A stretch of 64,000 nucleotides of DNA, taken from NCBI GenBank assembly GCA_010015655.1, contig ML976709.1:416434-480433 (forward strand), given 5' to 3'. Positions 44,801 to 55,845 of this stretch are shown here, in pieces. The notes beneath the pieces are model-generated. The model saw only the letters and a program-made list of their open reading frames with translations, did not search any database and was not told the DNA's origin. This stretch comes from Bimuria novae-zelandiae CBS 107.79. Its lineage: Eukaryota; Ascomycota; Dothideomycetes; Pleosporales; Didymosphaeriaceae. The translations under genes were made by a program, and so were the position numbers. Numbering within the stretch: position 1 is the stretch's first letter; every line of letters starts with the position of its first letter.

Positions 44801-45289
44801 CGCACAAGTCAAAACGCTAATCTTTAGGGACTAGAGAAATAGTATTCCTACACCGTCTTATATAGAGAATTAGTAGTAATTACCTTAAGGCTTTTTTAAC
44901 TACTTTAAAGGCTAAGCTAATAATAAAAATATATTACACCTAAGTTTTAAAAGCTCTACGATTATATTAAGAACTAAATGACTATTAATTTAGAACATAG
45001 TTTTAACAGGCTGTATAAAAAGAGTATTATAAGATTTAGGATAAAGGTTACTTTACTAAGATAATATAAATAGTAAAATCTACTAACGTAGAGGTGCTAC
45101 CACTAATATAAATATTTATATATAAGTTTAACAAGGATAGCTATCTCTATTAATTCAAGACACAACTTATTATCTATAGTAATTTATAATAGTTATATAA
45201 AAATACCTACGAAACTATACTAGCTGCGTAAAATGTTTAAGCTATTATTACTATTATAGATTAATTTAGCCTTAAACTAATATAATATA

Positions 45290-45640
45290 ACGTACTAAAC
45301 GCGTTCCCTAACGCTATACTTAATTAAAAGCTTTACGTTTAGATACCTAATAGTTTTAAAAGGGATAAAAAGCTACTATAGGTACTACGAGCCCTATACA
45401 GACTAAAGAAATTACTACTCCTATAGCAGAAAGACCTAAAAGGGATACTAAAGTCTTTAGGCTTAATGCCTATCTTAAGATTTCTATGCATTTATATTAA
45501 TAGCTAGTTAATTATATTTATCTACGTTAATAATATAGTTATAGCTTTCTACCTATTAAACAGACATTTATACTAAGAGTTTAAAAGGAAGCTTAATATG
45601 AATTATAGTCCAAAATATTTTAAAAAACTAAGTAGTTTTT
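45290..45640 (+). pseudogene. Copia reverse transcriptase remnant
   Basis: Readable copia RT motifs separated by stops: NAFPNAI near 45297-45318, LRALYRLK near 45385-45410, and the catalytic YVNN at about 45521-45532. A G-to-A change has replaced each Asp codon of the expected YVDD. Not functional. Confidence 0.85.
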
Positions 45641-46613
45641 AGATATACGTATTATTTAAGACACTAATATACGTATAGTTTACTTAGTACAGAACGCCTA
45701 TATTAATAAGGTTACTAATAAGTATAATATTATTTTTATTAGCGGCCCTGTAGAGGTGCCTATGTTAGTAAACTACCTAGAATAATCTCTAGAGGAACTA
45801 AACGAAGCTTAAACGAAGACCTAATAATAGCTTATAGGCTACCTTACCTACCTAACGCAGTATACCTAACCTAACCTAGCTTATACTTATGTTATTTACG
45901 CTTTATATTTAACTAATTCTAGTTAAGTACATGTTAAATCTATTTAAAAAGTATAGCGTTATATTCTTAATACGAAGTATTAAGCCTTACAGGTATATAC
46001 TATAGATAAAGGAGATATTTAAAAGTATCTTATAACACCGCAGGACTACTGCGATTTAATCTTTTTCAAGGTATCTAATAATCCTATTACTAATAATATT
46101 AAGACGCGCTAAAGCACTTAAGAATATATATTTTAATTATTTAGTATAACTAATAACTAAAAATGAACACTCTAACGCACTATTATAAAATTAATAATAA
46201 AAGTATAGCTACTTACTCTATTACTTACTAAATTAAAAATAAAGAATTAGTACTACCTATTTAAAGGACTATTTTTAAAGCTTAACTAAACGCCTACCAT
46301 CTAGTATAATAACTAATAGACTATAAGTATAATTATAAAAGAAATAGACAAGCTTAGCACTAAGCTTAAATATATTAATATTTACTAAAACTAGAACCGC
46401 TAGGAGGTTAAGGAGAATGATCTCTATATCTAATAAAAATTTATGAACTAAATACTAATTAGTAGCATAATAAATATCCTTTCTTAATGAAAGTATATTA
46501 AGTTTATATAATAGCTACACCTTATAGATATTTATTTAAAGATTTGTAAGATAAAGAATAACACCTAAGAGGTTTATCCTTACGTTATAAATTAACTACA
46601 GGATAAGGGGGTG

Positions 46614-46845
46614 TGTAATAGTTATAAGGAGACGCGTATTACGCGTGTCACGTAGCGTTAGTCTAATGCTACTTCCTTATCTTATTAAGCACCTCTTACC
46701 TTAACAGTATTATAGATACGTTATAAAAATAGACCCTACTGCTAGCCCCTGGAGAGCGCCGCAGGACACCATACAGAACAACACGCAGATAGCAATTCAA
46801 CGAGATTAACAGCTGTATAGTCTACTCATCACAATTATCCTGACA
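46614..46845 (+). repeat. 3' LTR of the copia element
   Basis: Begins TGTAATAGTTATAAGG and ends ATTATCCTGACA. Here the inner (left) part carries the transitions and the outer part from about 46735 is clean, the mirror image of the 5' LTR. Confidence 0.92.
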
Positions 46846-46850
46846 TATAG

Positions 46851-47576
46851 CAATACCATAATGATGCCCAATTATTGAAAAATTAAGTCAGGTGGCGGCC
46901 GCTGAAGCAATGCATTATTCGAATTGGACTGTATCACTAGGAAAACCTAACATGTGCAGGGTAGCCTGACGTCAAGTCTTCGTCTACGAACATTGTCTTG
47001 GGGAAATGTGGCCCACTAACACGCGAATACCAAATGTGGTGGGTGTATCATGGCATGAGCTTAATAAGTACTTTTCGACCTCGAAAATGGGCCAAAGATA
47101 CAGCAGCATCATTATTTATCGTCCACTTGTTAATAAGGAAGTTCTCAGAGATTAAATACACGCGGAAAAACAATCTTTAAAACACCGAACTGTAACACGT
47201 TGAAATTGATTGGAGAGGATTTATATTGGTGCAAACTCCAGTAGCTACATAAGAAGCTAATGCAGTATCCCATGAACAATGTTATACGAGACCGCTCAAA
47301 GGCTAAGCACGTTTTCAGTAGCGCTAGGCGTAATTTCCATTGTCCAGTGGCGGTGCCGCTGAAGACAAACTGTCAACGCTTGAAGGGATGTAGGGGAAAT
47401 GGATGATCGGGAAAAAGGCCCGGTAACACCTAAGTCGGCTGTATCGGAAGTTTAACCGTTCTCCAATCTAGACAGAGAAAGAAACTGGGCACACGAGGCA
47501 TCGAAATATTTGCACCAAGCGCTGCCATAGAGCCGCACGGAGGGCCCAGAGACGAGCTGGGCATGGTCCTGGCCAC
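46851..47576. other. Intergenic region after the copia element, no supported gene
   Basis: About 0.73 kb. A 60-codon open frame at 46998-47180 has no features that support it. Nothing else recognised. Confidence 0.5.
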
Positions 47577-48554
47577 TCAAGGAGGTACCACCTTGATTGG
47601 TGGCGGAGGATTCTTCTTCTTGTTGATGTAGACTTGGGTGCCCTTGTACAACGAGCAGTCGAAGCGGCGGAATGACAGAATGTGTACGCTGGGAGCTCCA
47701 TCGGTGGTCGCCGGACGCAGTACCAACAGGAAATTGTCATCAGTAGGTACGGCATCGAATGAGAGGTCGTCAAAGGATCTTTCTAGCCCCGGCGATAGCT
47801 CATCAATAGCATCATCGTTTAGCAAGAGGTGTTCGATGTCATCCTCAGGTTCGGATGATGATCTAGCAGTTGGCTTGAATGCATCTGGAGTCTTGAAGCC
47901 GGGCTGCAGATGAGGACAGTCCTGCGGAACAACCTCTGATCCCCACATGAGATTCCAACATAGCTCGGCCTGCTTGCAGATCTCATTGTAGTGCGAGTTG
48001 CCCTTGGCGGGCTCATGAAGCAGTTTGACAATGCGATAGAAAGGGACCACCATATCTCCAACCCGATTGTATTCATCGATTGCTGCGTAGTAATGGATAT
48101 GGAGAGAGTAGGTGGGGATTCCTACGTTGCACTTAGGAAGGGTGTCGCTGAGGATTTTCGGTTATCGACGTAGAGGCGCTCCGACAGCGTCCACAAGTGG
48201 GAGGTATCGGACCCCGCAAACTTCGAGCATCTCGCATAGGAAAGTATCCTCGATTGTATCCAGGCTGGATAGTAGATCAGCGTCACCCTGAAGCTTCTCG
48301 CAGCATTCACCGAATTCGCGGATATCTGTCGCTACCCGTGTCAAGATTTCCAGCAGGGTTCCTGCCTCCCACGATTGGTCCGATGGATCTTCACAAACTG
48401 GAGTTCCCTGGAAAGCGTGACAGTCTGGACAATAGGAGTTGTCTTCCAAGATATCCCAAACAATGTCCTCTTGGTATAGATCCTCTCGGCCATTGGGTCC
48501 GAGGGGCGTGCAGAGGGTTGGTGCTCGGTTGATGCCTTGCTTCAGGCCAAACAT
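47577..48554 (-). pseudogene. Unknown acidic protein gene split by one nonsense codon
   Basis: From the ATG at 48554 (MFGLKQGINRAPTL) one frame runs to 47577 with a single interruption, TAA at 48164-48162. Without that stop it would be 325 aa. The first half has a CPDCHAF motif and Cys/Glu-rich helices (EILTRVATDIREFGECCEKL), then EDTFLCEMLEVCGVRYLPLV. The second half has HIHYYAAIDEYNRVGDMVVP, an acidic Ser-rich linker (SSSEPEDDIEHLLLNDDAID) and a Pro-rich end. CAA to TAA would be a single C-to-T change at CpA, as RIP makes. A TATA-like TATAAAAA lies at about 48751-48758, minus strand. An in-frame extension upstream of 48554 would need a TTG start. I do not recognise the family. Confidence 0.6.
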
Positions 48555-49243
48555 TAATGCTCGATCACACAGCAAAATGTCTGCTGGATATGTGATTAAG
48601 GTAGTATGGCCGTAGTCATGGTGGGCTCAAGGGAAATGACACATGATCGCTAGCCTTGAAGTTGTGTTACGGTTATGTTGTAGATGCGAGTGAGTCCGTG
48701 TTGATAGGTGGTAGAGACTGGAGAGAGAATGCCTTTGGAACAGCCATGGTGTTTTTATAGAGGAGATACGATGGTGGATTCTCAAACATTGTTACCGCAC
48801 AGATAGATTGTAGCTACGTGACTGACGTTAGAGGTAGTATACATGGAACGTACTACTGAGGTGCACGGACTATTGACCTGACAGACTCTCCCCTGCGCTC
48901 TCTCCACTTGAGAGACTCCTCACTCATTTTCTGCAGATAGCAATACAGCTTGTTGTCCTCATATGCCTGCCTGCTTACATAGATTGCACGGACCAGGGGC
49001 GTAAGCTGTATTTTCATGAGGCTGATGCAGCGCCTGACCGGAGTAAAATGCATACGCATATGAACGGAAGTAGTCCTGAAGAGAAAGGTACGATCTTGGA
49101 GCTCACGTAGAACAGGAAAAGATCTCACAAACGTGGAAGACACACCAGCGTTGCTTGTCCTGCGCGCCTTCCTCAACTACTTTCACTTAGCGAGTTTCCC
49201 ACACCCGCACCTGCCCTCCACATTCCACCGCCAGCCAGAAAAA
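48555..49243. other. Divergent intergenic region
   Basis: About 0.69 kb between the unknown minus-strand gene and BTB copy 2. It contains the TATA-like element of the former. No other gene seen; the open frame at 48853-49176 (minus) is unsupported. Confidence 0.45.
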
Positions 49244-50326
49244 ATGGCAGACGCGCACGAGGACGACTCTGATGCTACTGGGAACAATGCTGTCGATGGT
49301 GATAGCAGCGGCCAAACTCCCATGGGATTTCAAAAGTAACGAATCTCTTCGTAAGATTACAGCCCGTTGATCTAACTTTCGATAGGTACTACAGCTCCAA
49401 AACTCTCTCAGATATCACAATTCACTATAGCGGTAGAATCTTCTACGGACACAAGATTGTGCTTTGTGTATATTCCCGCTGGTTTTAGGCGGCGTTCACC
49501 AGGGGCTTCCAAGTAAGTTTTTCTTATCACTGACAGTGGCGACATTAACTAGTTGACGCACACCAAATTGATGACCAAAAGCTCTCTGACTAAGACGACA
49601 CGTGGCAATGGTAACAAGATAGCTAACTTGGTTCAGGAGAGCCAGGCGCCAGAAATCACCCTGCACGACGACGATCCCGGAGCACTCGAGACCATGTTTC
49701 GCATGGTCTACTGCAGGAACATAGAAGGAATAGAAAAGTACGGATCATCAACGCAATGGCTCAAGGGTGTGACATCCTTTTTGGCAATCCATTCCGTGGC
49801 CGACAAGTATCAATGCCCGGAACTCATCCATGAGGCACTATATGGTTTCGAACTATATCTGAATGGATATCTTGAGGATGTAAGAGACACGAAGAATTAC
49901 AATCCTGACGATCTCTGCGACATGATCGAGGATGTCTACGCGGTCACGGATGGAGCGTCGGACCATCCCATTCCTCGGGCGCTTCTTGGGGTCATGGTAA
50001 TTAGTTCGGATGCCTCACTACTCAGCTGTCATTCTTCAGTTACTCGAAAGCTTCATGTGAAAGTTGCAGAGCGTGTCGCTGAGTTTGGACGCGACATATT
50101 CGTTGAGCTGATGCGTGTGACTCTCTCGCCGATGTCATTCCCTCCCTCGCCGAATACGGCATGCACTGCGCTTGTTGTTAAAGCGAGAACGAAGTGTGAG
50201 CAGTGTAATAAAGGCTGGATGAGAGCTAGTACAGATCCCCGGTACTGCCCCTCCTGCGGTCATAATAACGATTATTGCGAACGGGACGATCAGGACTACT
50301 CATGCTATGGTGCAGCCGACGAGTGA
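49244..50326 (+). pseudogene. BTB/POZ protein with C-terminal zinc-ribbon-like tail, copy 2 (one nonsense codon)
   Basis: Exons 49244-49335, 49386-49512 and 49637-50326, with introns of 50 and 124 bp, in total 303 codons in one frame. The N-terminus is acidic (MADAHEDDSDATGNNAVDG). The BTB core reads YYSSKTLSDITIHYSG, FYGHKIVL and SRWF, then TAG at 49486-49488 where copy 1 has Lys before AAFTGQF. Change of CAG to TAG explains it. It continues ITLHDDDPGALETMFRMVY and SVADKYQCPELIHEALYG, with an AEFGRDIFVELM helix as in copy 1. The tail has TKCEQCNKGW and RYCPSCGHN, the same CxxC..CxxC layout. Both BTB introns occupy the same positions as in copy 1, showing common descent. Confidence 0.82.
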
Positions 50327-51060
50327 AAATGATGAAGTCACTCTTTGAGATTGACAGCAGTTCAATGACTATCGCGAGAAAGATATCGTACTGAAACAAG
50401 TGCATGATCGTGGAAGTGGGCAATTGTGGATTCGGATAGCAAGCTGGGAGTGCGGCTGGAAATTCACGGGGTCTAATCCATCCATGTATCCATGTATCTT
50501 ACAGAGTCTACCTGCACTGAAGTAGAGTAATTTCCAATTTTATATATTCCAGTCGTTTTACCTCTCTATCTTGACAGGAGTGGATTCCCTTCTACAAGCT
50601 CGGACGCACTCAAGTGCACATGGGAGAAGGAACATTACGTCGGCCACTGGAAGGCTCTTTAAACACACCGAAGATGCCAATCGAGTTGGCATGCTTAAGA
50701 AGTTCTTTCGATTACACTTTTGCAACGCCCGTCAGCTCTGCATGAGGGCTTAGAAAAAAAATTGAAGCACAGTTCGCCATTTTAGTTGTAATGCATGACC
50801 ACTGTGCGTTCCTTACGGTGCGTACTCTGCGGCCATATACAAAGTCATTCGCGCCTTCCGCATGGAACGAGGTGAGTCATATAGATTATAAAAACTCCTG
50901 GTTGACCCATGCACCTCGCTCTATTACCAAGTGAAAGCGCAAACGGAAAGCGCTAACGCGATATAAAAACCCACCGCGACAACACAGCTTGCCTCCTGTA
51001 ACTTTGACCTAACATACCTAGGTGTCGGGGCCTCTGCCTCTTTGACTTCTCGACTCGATT
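50327..51060. other. Intergenic region between BTB copies 2 and 3
   Basis: About 0.73 kb, moderately AT-rich, no gene supported. It contains the TATA-like element listed separately. Confidence 0.5.
50961..50968 (+). promoter_or_regulatory. TATA-like element upstream of BTB copy 3
   Basis: ATATAAAA about 93-100 bp upstream of the copy 3 ATG, a plausible core promoter. Based on sequence only. Confidence 0.4.
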
Positions 51061-51987
51061 ATGGCGGACGCAACACCTCCCCAGACCGGGGCTTTAGGAG
51101 GCGGTCGTACTCCCGATCTGACTGGATTCGAAAGGTTAGTGTTGATGTTTTGTGGTTTTCCAGGCTCTTGCTAATCTGCATTAGATATTGCAACAACTCG
51201 GAGTTCTCCGACATCGCGATCAGATACAGCGACCGTACTTTCTACGGATACAAAGTAGTCCTCGCAGCCAGTCAGACTGGTTCCGGGCTGCCATTAGTGG
51301 CCAGTTCCTGGAGAGCAAGGCGAATGAAATCATGCTGCACGAGGATGATCCGGATGCTGTCGAGTACATGCTGAAGCAAGCATACAAGATCAAGCCGATA
51401 CAGTCGGAGTGGTACAACGATGGTTATATCACGGGTGACTAAACGGTACAAGATGTATATTGCATATTGGCTTACTATCAGGTGGTCGACACGTACCGAT
51501 TTCTCGAATCTTGCACCGACGCCAAGGTGAAATTCCGCTATACCTTCTCTCCTTATCTTGGACATGCAGTCAAGAGCCCTGCGGACTCGACTGAATTCTG
51601 CAACTTAATCAAAACCGTGCACAGTATCACAGGAGGAAACGCTTGTCACTCTATTATCGAAGATGTCTTGGATGTCCTCGATGGCTCCCCCAACAGCAGC
51701 ATACTTAGCGGCCACAACACAGGTATCCAACAGCTTTACAAGGAGGTTGCGAGAGTCTTACCGGAATTTGGACGCGACCTTTCCTGTCGATAATGGACGA
51801 GGTTGGAGACCATAAAGAGATAAGTGAGACCACGGAGCTTGCGGTTACCACTCGCATCAAGTGCCCTAATTGTGATGAGATCTGGAAGAGGCCCACCCAG
51901 TGGAACTATGACGGGTTCTGTGTGCTCTGCGGTATTCACATCGATGATTGGTGGAACCACAGTGAACTTTGCCATTGTAGCGAGTAG
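51061..51987 (+). pseudogene. BTB/POZ protein with C-terminal zinc-ribbon-like tail, copy 3 (two frameshifts, one stop)
   Basis: Exon 1 (51061-51134) begins MADATPPQTGALGGGR. A 50-bp intron (51135-51184) leads to the BTB core NNSEFSDIAIRYSDRTFYGY, KVVLAA. One base is missing near 51268-51272, after which the frame continues SDWFRAAISGQFLES and IMLHEDDPDAVEYMLKQAYK. A TAA lies at 51440-51442, then VVDTYRFLESC and an EFGRDL helix. A second missing base near 51779-51783 shifts into MDEVGDHKEISE and the tail IKCPNCDEIW, GFCVLCGIHIDDWW. The intron that copies 1 and 2 have after GQF is absent here; the exons are fused. The three lesions make function unlikely unless they are sequencing errors. Confidence 0.78.
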
Positions 51988-52401
51988 GTCACTACACGTA
52001 CCACGTTATGGAGGTCAGAGTGAGGGCTTGTGAAGAAAACGGGTATGAACTTGTGCGGGAAGTCGAAGCCGCGGCTCGGAATTACGTAGCGCCGAGGACG
52101 GGGTCAGGGTCCACCTTCTCCTATGAGGGGCCCGCTTTCTTGCTAGATACACCACAGAATTCACGAAGTTACGACCCATAACGATTCATTTGCCTGTTTA
52201 CCGCTCCGTTGCATTATCCACTGTACTTGGATCAGCTTTCGACGCCAACCTTACCTCACGCGACCCCAGTCATCACACGCGCAGTACCTTTCGGCGGCAC
52301 ACCGTGTTTCAAACTCTCACAGCGCACACGGGCTACGTTCGCCAGAACTCCAGACCATTCTTCTAGCCTCAGCTACTTTTCCGCGTTCAAGAATACCAGG
52401 C
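51988..52401. other. Intergenic region before the STRAP-like gene
   Basis: About 0.41 kb. The last 200 bp are C/T-rich and probably promoter or leader of the WD40 gene. Nothing else seen. Confidence 0.45.
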
Positions 52402-53401
52402 ATGCCCGAGACGACAAAAGTCGTGCCGCTCACCTGCCACGGGCACTCGCGACCGGTGCCCCATATCCACTTCTCGTCTCTACAAGACGAAGACCAATAC
52501 TATATTATTTCCGCATGCAAGGATGGCAATCCCATGTTGCGCGATGGCATGACAGGTGACTGGATTGGCACCTTTCTGGGCCATAAGGGAGCTGTGTGGC
52601 AGGCGAGGCTTTCCTCTGACGCAACACTGGCTGCGACCGCCTCCGCGGATTTTTCTGCGTATGAGTATTGTCCTATACACAAGAATATATATGCTAATTG
52701 TTCACAGCAAGGTGTGGGACACGCACACCGGCGAAGCTCTCCACACCCTTACACACGACCACATTGTACGCGCAGTCGCTTTCCCGGACAAGCAGCAGCC
52801 GCAGATTCTGGCCACTGGCGGCAAGGAGAAGAAAATGCGCATCTTCGATCTTAACACCCCGTCGCAGCCCTATGAGATTGGCGCCGGCGTGCACGGCGAC
52901 ACCATCAAATCCATTGTGTGGACGGGAGACCCCAATATCCTGGTCACAGCTTCTGAGGATAAGAAGATTCGATGGTGGGATCTGCGCACGCAGTCGACCA
53001 TCGGTGAATATGCGGTTGAAGGTCCTGTGGGCACGTGCGAGCTGGATAACACCTCCGCAGACGGCGTGCTGAGTGTGGCCGCTGGAAACAGCGTCTACTT
53101 CTTCAACGCTGGTTCGCCCGCATCGCTTATCAAGAGCATCAAAACGCCATACGAACTGGCCAGCGTTGCTCTGCACAGTGGACAGCGCAGGTTCGTCACT
53201 GGCGGTAGCAACCAGAATGACACCTGGGTCAGGGTTTGGGACTTTGATGCCGAGACGGAGCTGGAGACGAACAAGGGCCATCACGGTCCCATTTGGTCAG
53301 CGAGCTTTTCTCCAGATGGCAAGCTGTATGCGACCGGCAGCGAGGACGGAACTGTGAAGCTCTGGAAGTTCACCAACGGTCCGTATGGACTATGGAGGTA
53401 A
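52402..53401 (+). CDS. STRAP-like WD40 repeat protein
   Basis: Orthologue of serine/threonine kinase receptor-associated protein (STRAP/UNRIP), a seven-bladed WD40 propeller linked in animals to the SMN complex and mRNA metabolism. Exons 52402-52658 and 52708-53401 with a 49-bp intron (branch GCTAAT), encoding 316 aa. Family signatures are near-identical to the animal protein: LTCHGHSRPV, YIISACKDGNPMLRDG, TGDWIGTFLGHKGAVWQARL, ASADFSAKVWD, and the end FSPDGKLYATGSEDGTVKLW with PYGLW. It lacks the short C-terminal extension of the animal form. It marks the return to intact genes after the BTB pseudogene cluster. Confidence 0.94.
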
Positions 53402-54095
53402 AGAGGATCTGCACGCATTCATGTGGAGGAGAATTTTGTAGTTGGCTTTGGCCAGCTTTTCAGCGACAAAGAACAATTGCATAGAAGGAGTCGGTCTTCG
53501 AGCATAGTGCGCTAAGATCATCGGCGAGTACAACCAGTTCTCGTCATCATTTGGGGTTGGTGGTTCGTAGGCAGCAGCCAGAACAGTCAATTCATCAGTT
53601 CCCACTTGAATGCTCATTCCGAACGAGGAAGGTCTACCCGCTTAAATCCCGATGAGGCTAGCCTGTAAGATCTGCATGCATGCACGTTGCATCACTACCA
53701 CGCCTGCACGACGAGCGATAGGCATGGTTGCACACTGATAAGCGCTCGCTATCAGACGATACCAAGACATTCACGAAAGCAAGAGTGGGATCAGGTCCCA
53801 TACGGACGTTATAAAATGCAGCCCATTTCGTGGGTGCGCAGTGCCTGGTTCGCGGGACCGTACGTTATTATCGAGCTGCGATAGGTTCCCAACAACAGGG
53901 CACGTGAGGAGTCTGACACTCAACGCGCATTATACCCGCTACGAATTCATTGAATGCACGTGGTTTCCGCGACCTGTGGACTTCTGGCTAACGACTTCGT
54001 CATTTTTCGCGAGGATTACCGTGCTCTGCTTTCGTGGTAGTAGTCGGACGACCATCTTCAATTCTGTCCTCGAAATATCGCTAGCGTTAAGCATC
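53402..54095. other. Intergenic region, putative promoter of the MFS gene
   Basis: About 0.69 kb. A TATAAAAT lies near 53810, roughly 285 bp before the MFS start. Other open frames lack support. Confidence 0.4.
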
Positions 54096-55695
54096 ATGGC
54101 GGGAGATCAGGAGAAAGAGATTGGCGTTGCACCGGCGCCCAGCGTGGATGAAGGCCAGCTGGCTGCTGTGAAGCAGATGCGAGATATCGGGACGGAGCTG
54201 TACCTGGAGGTACAGCAGTACTCGAGAGAGGAGCTGGATGCAGAGAGGAAGATTGTGCTGAGAAAGATTGATTGGGTCATCATGCCGATGGTAAGTATCA
54301 TGGACGATCTCTCAGAGTCGTCGAGAGAAGCCCTAGAAGACCAATTGCCCTAATAACGTTTAGATCTGCATCACCTACACGATACAATTCCTGGATAAAC
54401 TCTCCTTAAACTACGCCTCCGCCTACACACTCATCCCCGATCTCGGCCTCCAAGGTCAACGCTACAGCTGGGTCGCCGCCATCTTCAACTTCGGATACCT
54501 CTTCTGGGCGCTGCCCGCAAACTACCTGATCCAGCGGCTCCCTGTGTCAAAGTACACCGGCACCATGATCCTCATCTGGTCCGTTCTCCTGATGTGCCAC
54601 GTCGCAGCGAAGAACTACGCCGGCATGCTCGTCCTGAGGTTTCTGCTCGGCATGTTCGAAGCCAGCATCAGCCCCGCCATCATGAACATTGTCAGCATGT
54701 TCTACACGCGCGATGAGCAGCCGCTGCGCATGTGCGTGTTCCTCGCTTTCAACGGTATGGCGACTATGGTCGGCGCGCTGCTCGGGTACGGTCTTGGGCA
54801 CGCGCATAACGGCGCGTTGAAGGCGTGGCAGCTCATCTTCCTCGTAATAGGGGTGATCAACTTCGTCTGGGCGTGGGTATTCCTCTGGGTGATGCCGGAT
54901 TCGCCCTCTACCGCAAAGTTCCTGTCACACAAGCAGCGCATCGTGGCCATCGACCGCATCGCGAGCAACATGATCGGCGTGAAAACGAAGCAATTCCAAT
55001 GGCACCAGGCCATTGAGGCTGTGCTCGATGTGAAAGTGCACTGCTTGGTCCTCATCGCGCTGTGCTGCGGCGTGATCAACGGCGGTGTATCCAACTTCGC
55101 TTCGTCCCTGATTAAAGGGTACGGCTTCAACGGTATCTACACGACACTACTCCAGCTGCCCACCGGCGCGTTCGAGTTCTTCCTTGTCCCGCTCGTTGGC
55201 GTGGCCGCGAGCTATATTAAGAATACGCGGTGTGCGCTGCTCGCGCTCATCTCTCTGCCTCCGCTCGGTGGCCTACTGGGCATCCGCCTCACGCCCTTAG
55301 ACAAACGTTGGACGCTCGTCGGATGCACATGGCTACAGTACCTCATCGGTGGCCCGGTCATCCTCTCGTGGAACTTGCTCACCACCAATATCGCCGGGCA
55401 CACGAAGCGCTCCACCGCCAACGGCCTGTGGTTCGTTTTCTACGCCGCGGGGAATATCGCGGGCGCGAATATTTTCTTTGCGAGGGAGGCGCCGAGATAC
55501 TTTTCAGCGATGACGGGATTAATCACGTGTTATGCGGGGATCATTGTGGTAGGAGGGTTTTTGGCGGGGTGGATGGCGGTGAAGAATAAGAGGAGAGATA
55601 GGAAGTGGGGGAAGGGGGAGGGTGAGATTGCGGTGGTGGAGGGGTTTGAGGATCGGACGGATGGGGTGGCAAAGCATTTTAGGTATGCGCTATAA
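54096..55695 (+). CDS. MFS transporter, allantoate permease (Dal5/ACS) family
   Basis: Plasma-membrane major facilitator of the anion:cation symporter branch that imports organic acid anions such as allantoate, nicotinate or other vitamins; substrate not determinable here. Exon 1 (54096-54290) encodes a hydrophilic cytoplasmic N-terminus ending in RKIDWVIMPM. A 73-bp intron (54291-54363) sits just inside the first membrane helix. Exon 2 (54364-55695) begins ICITYTIQFLDKLSLNYASA, the family hallmark D-K-x-x-L-N-Y-A. In total 508 aa with about 12 hydrophobic helices. Other motifs are FNFGYLFWALPANYLIQRLP, RFLLGMFEASISPAIM, and VMPDSPSTAKFLS before the central loop. A charged tail ends KHFRYAL. 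No lesion is seen. Confidence 0.93.
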
Positions 55696-55845
55696 GGGGG
55701 GAGTGGGAAAGGTTCTTGTTGTGGCCCGCGCGTGGGAAAGGTTTTCGTCCCAGCAACTTTGGTTTGGAGAAGGGAGAGCCACATCCTCATAAGTGGCCCC
55801 CGGCAAAATAGAAACATAACGATCTATGTGCGGCAACGTCTCTTC

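Larger units (their letters stand above)
41267..46845 (+). mobile_element. Ty1/copia LTR retrotransposon, full-length and RIP-degraded
   Basis: 5579-bp element with 232-bp LTRs (41267-41498 and 46614-46845) starting TG and ending CA (TA in the mutated 5' copy). It is flanked by the 5-bp target duplication TATAG at 41262-41266 and 46846-46850. The interior is extremely AT-rich with stops in all frames. Copia-type reverse transcriptase can still be read near 45.25-45.60 kb: NAFPNAI, then LRALYRLK, then YVNN where YVDD is expected. The remains of the terminal RNase H follow. The order (RT late, just before the 3' LTR) fits copia, not gypsy. It separates BTB copy 1 from the other BTB copies. Confidence 0.93.

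Noticed and set aside
46998..47180. 60-codon open frame next to the copia element
   Set aside because: No homology pattern, no intron context, short enough to be chance.
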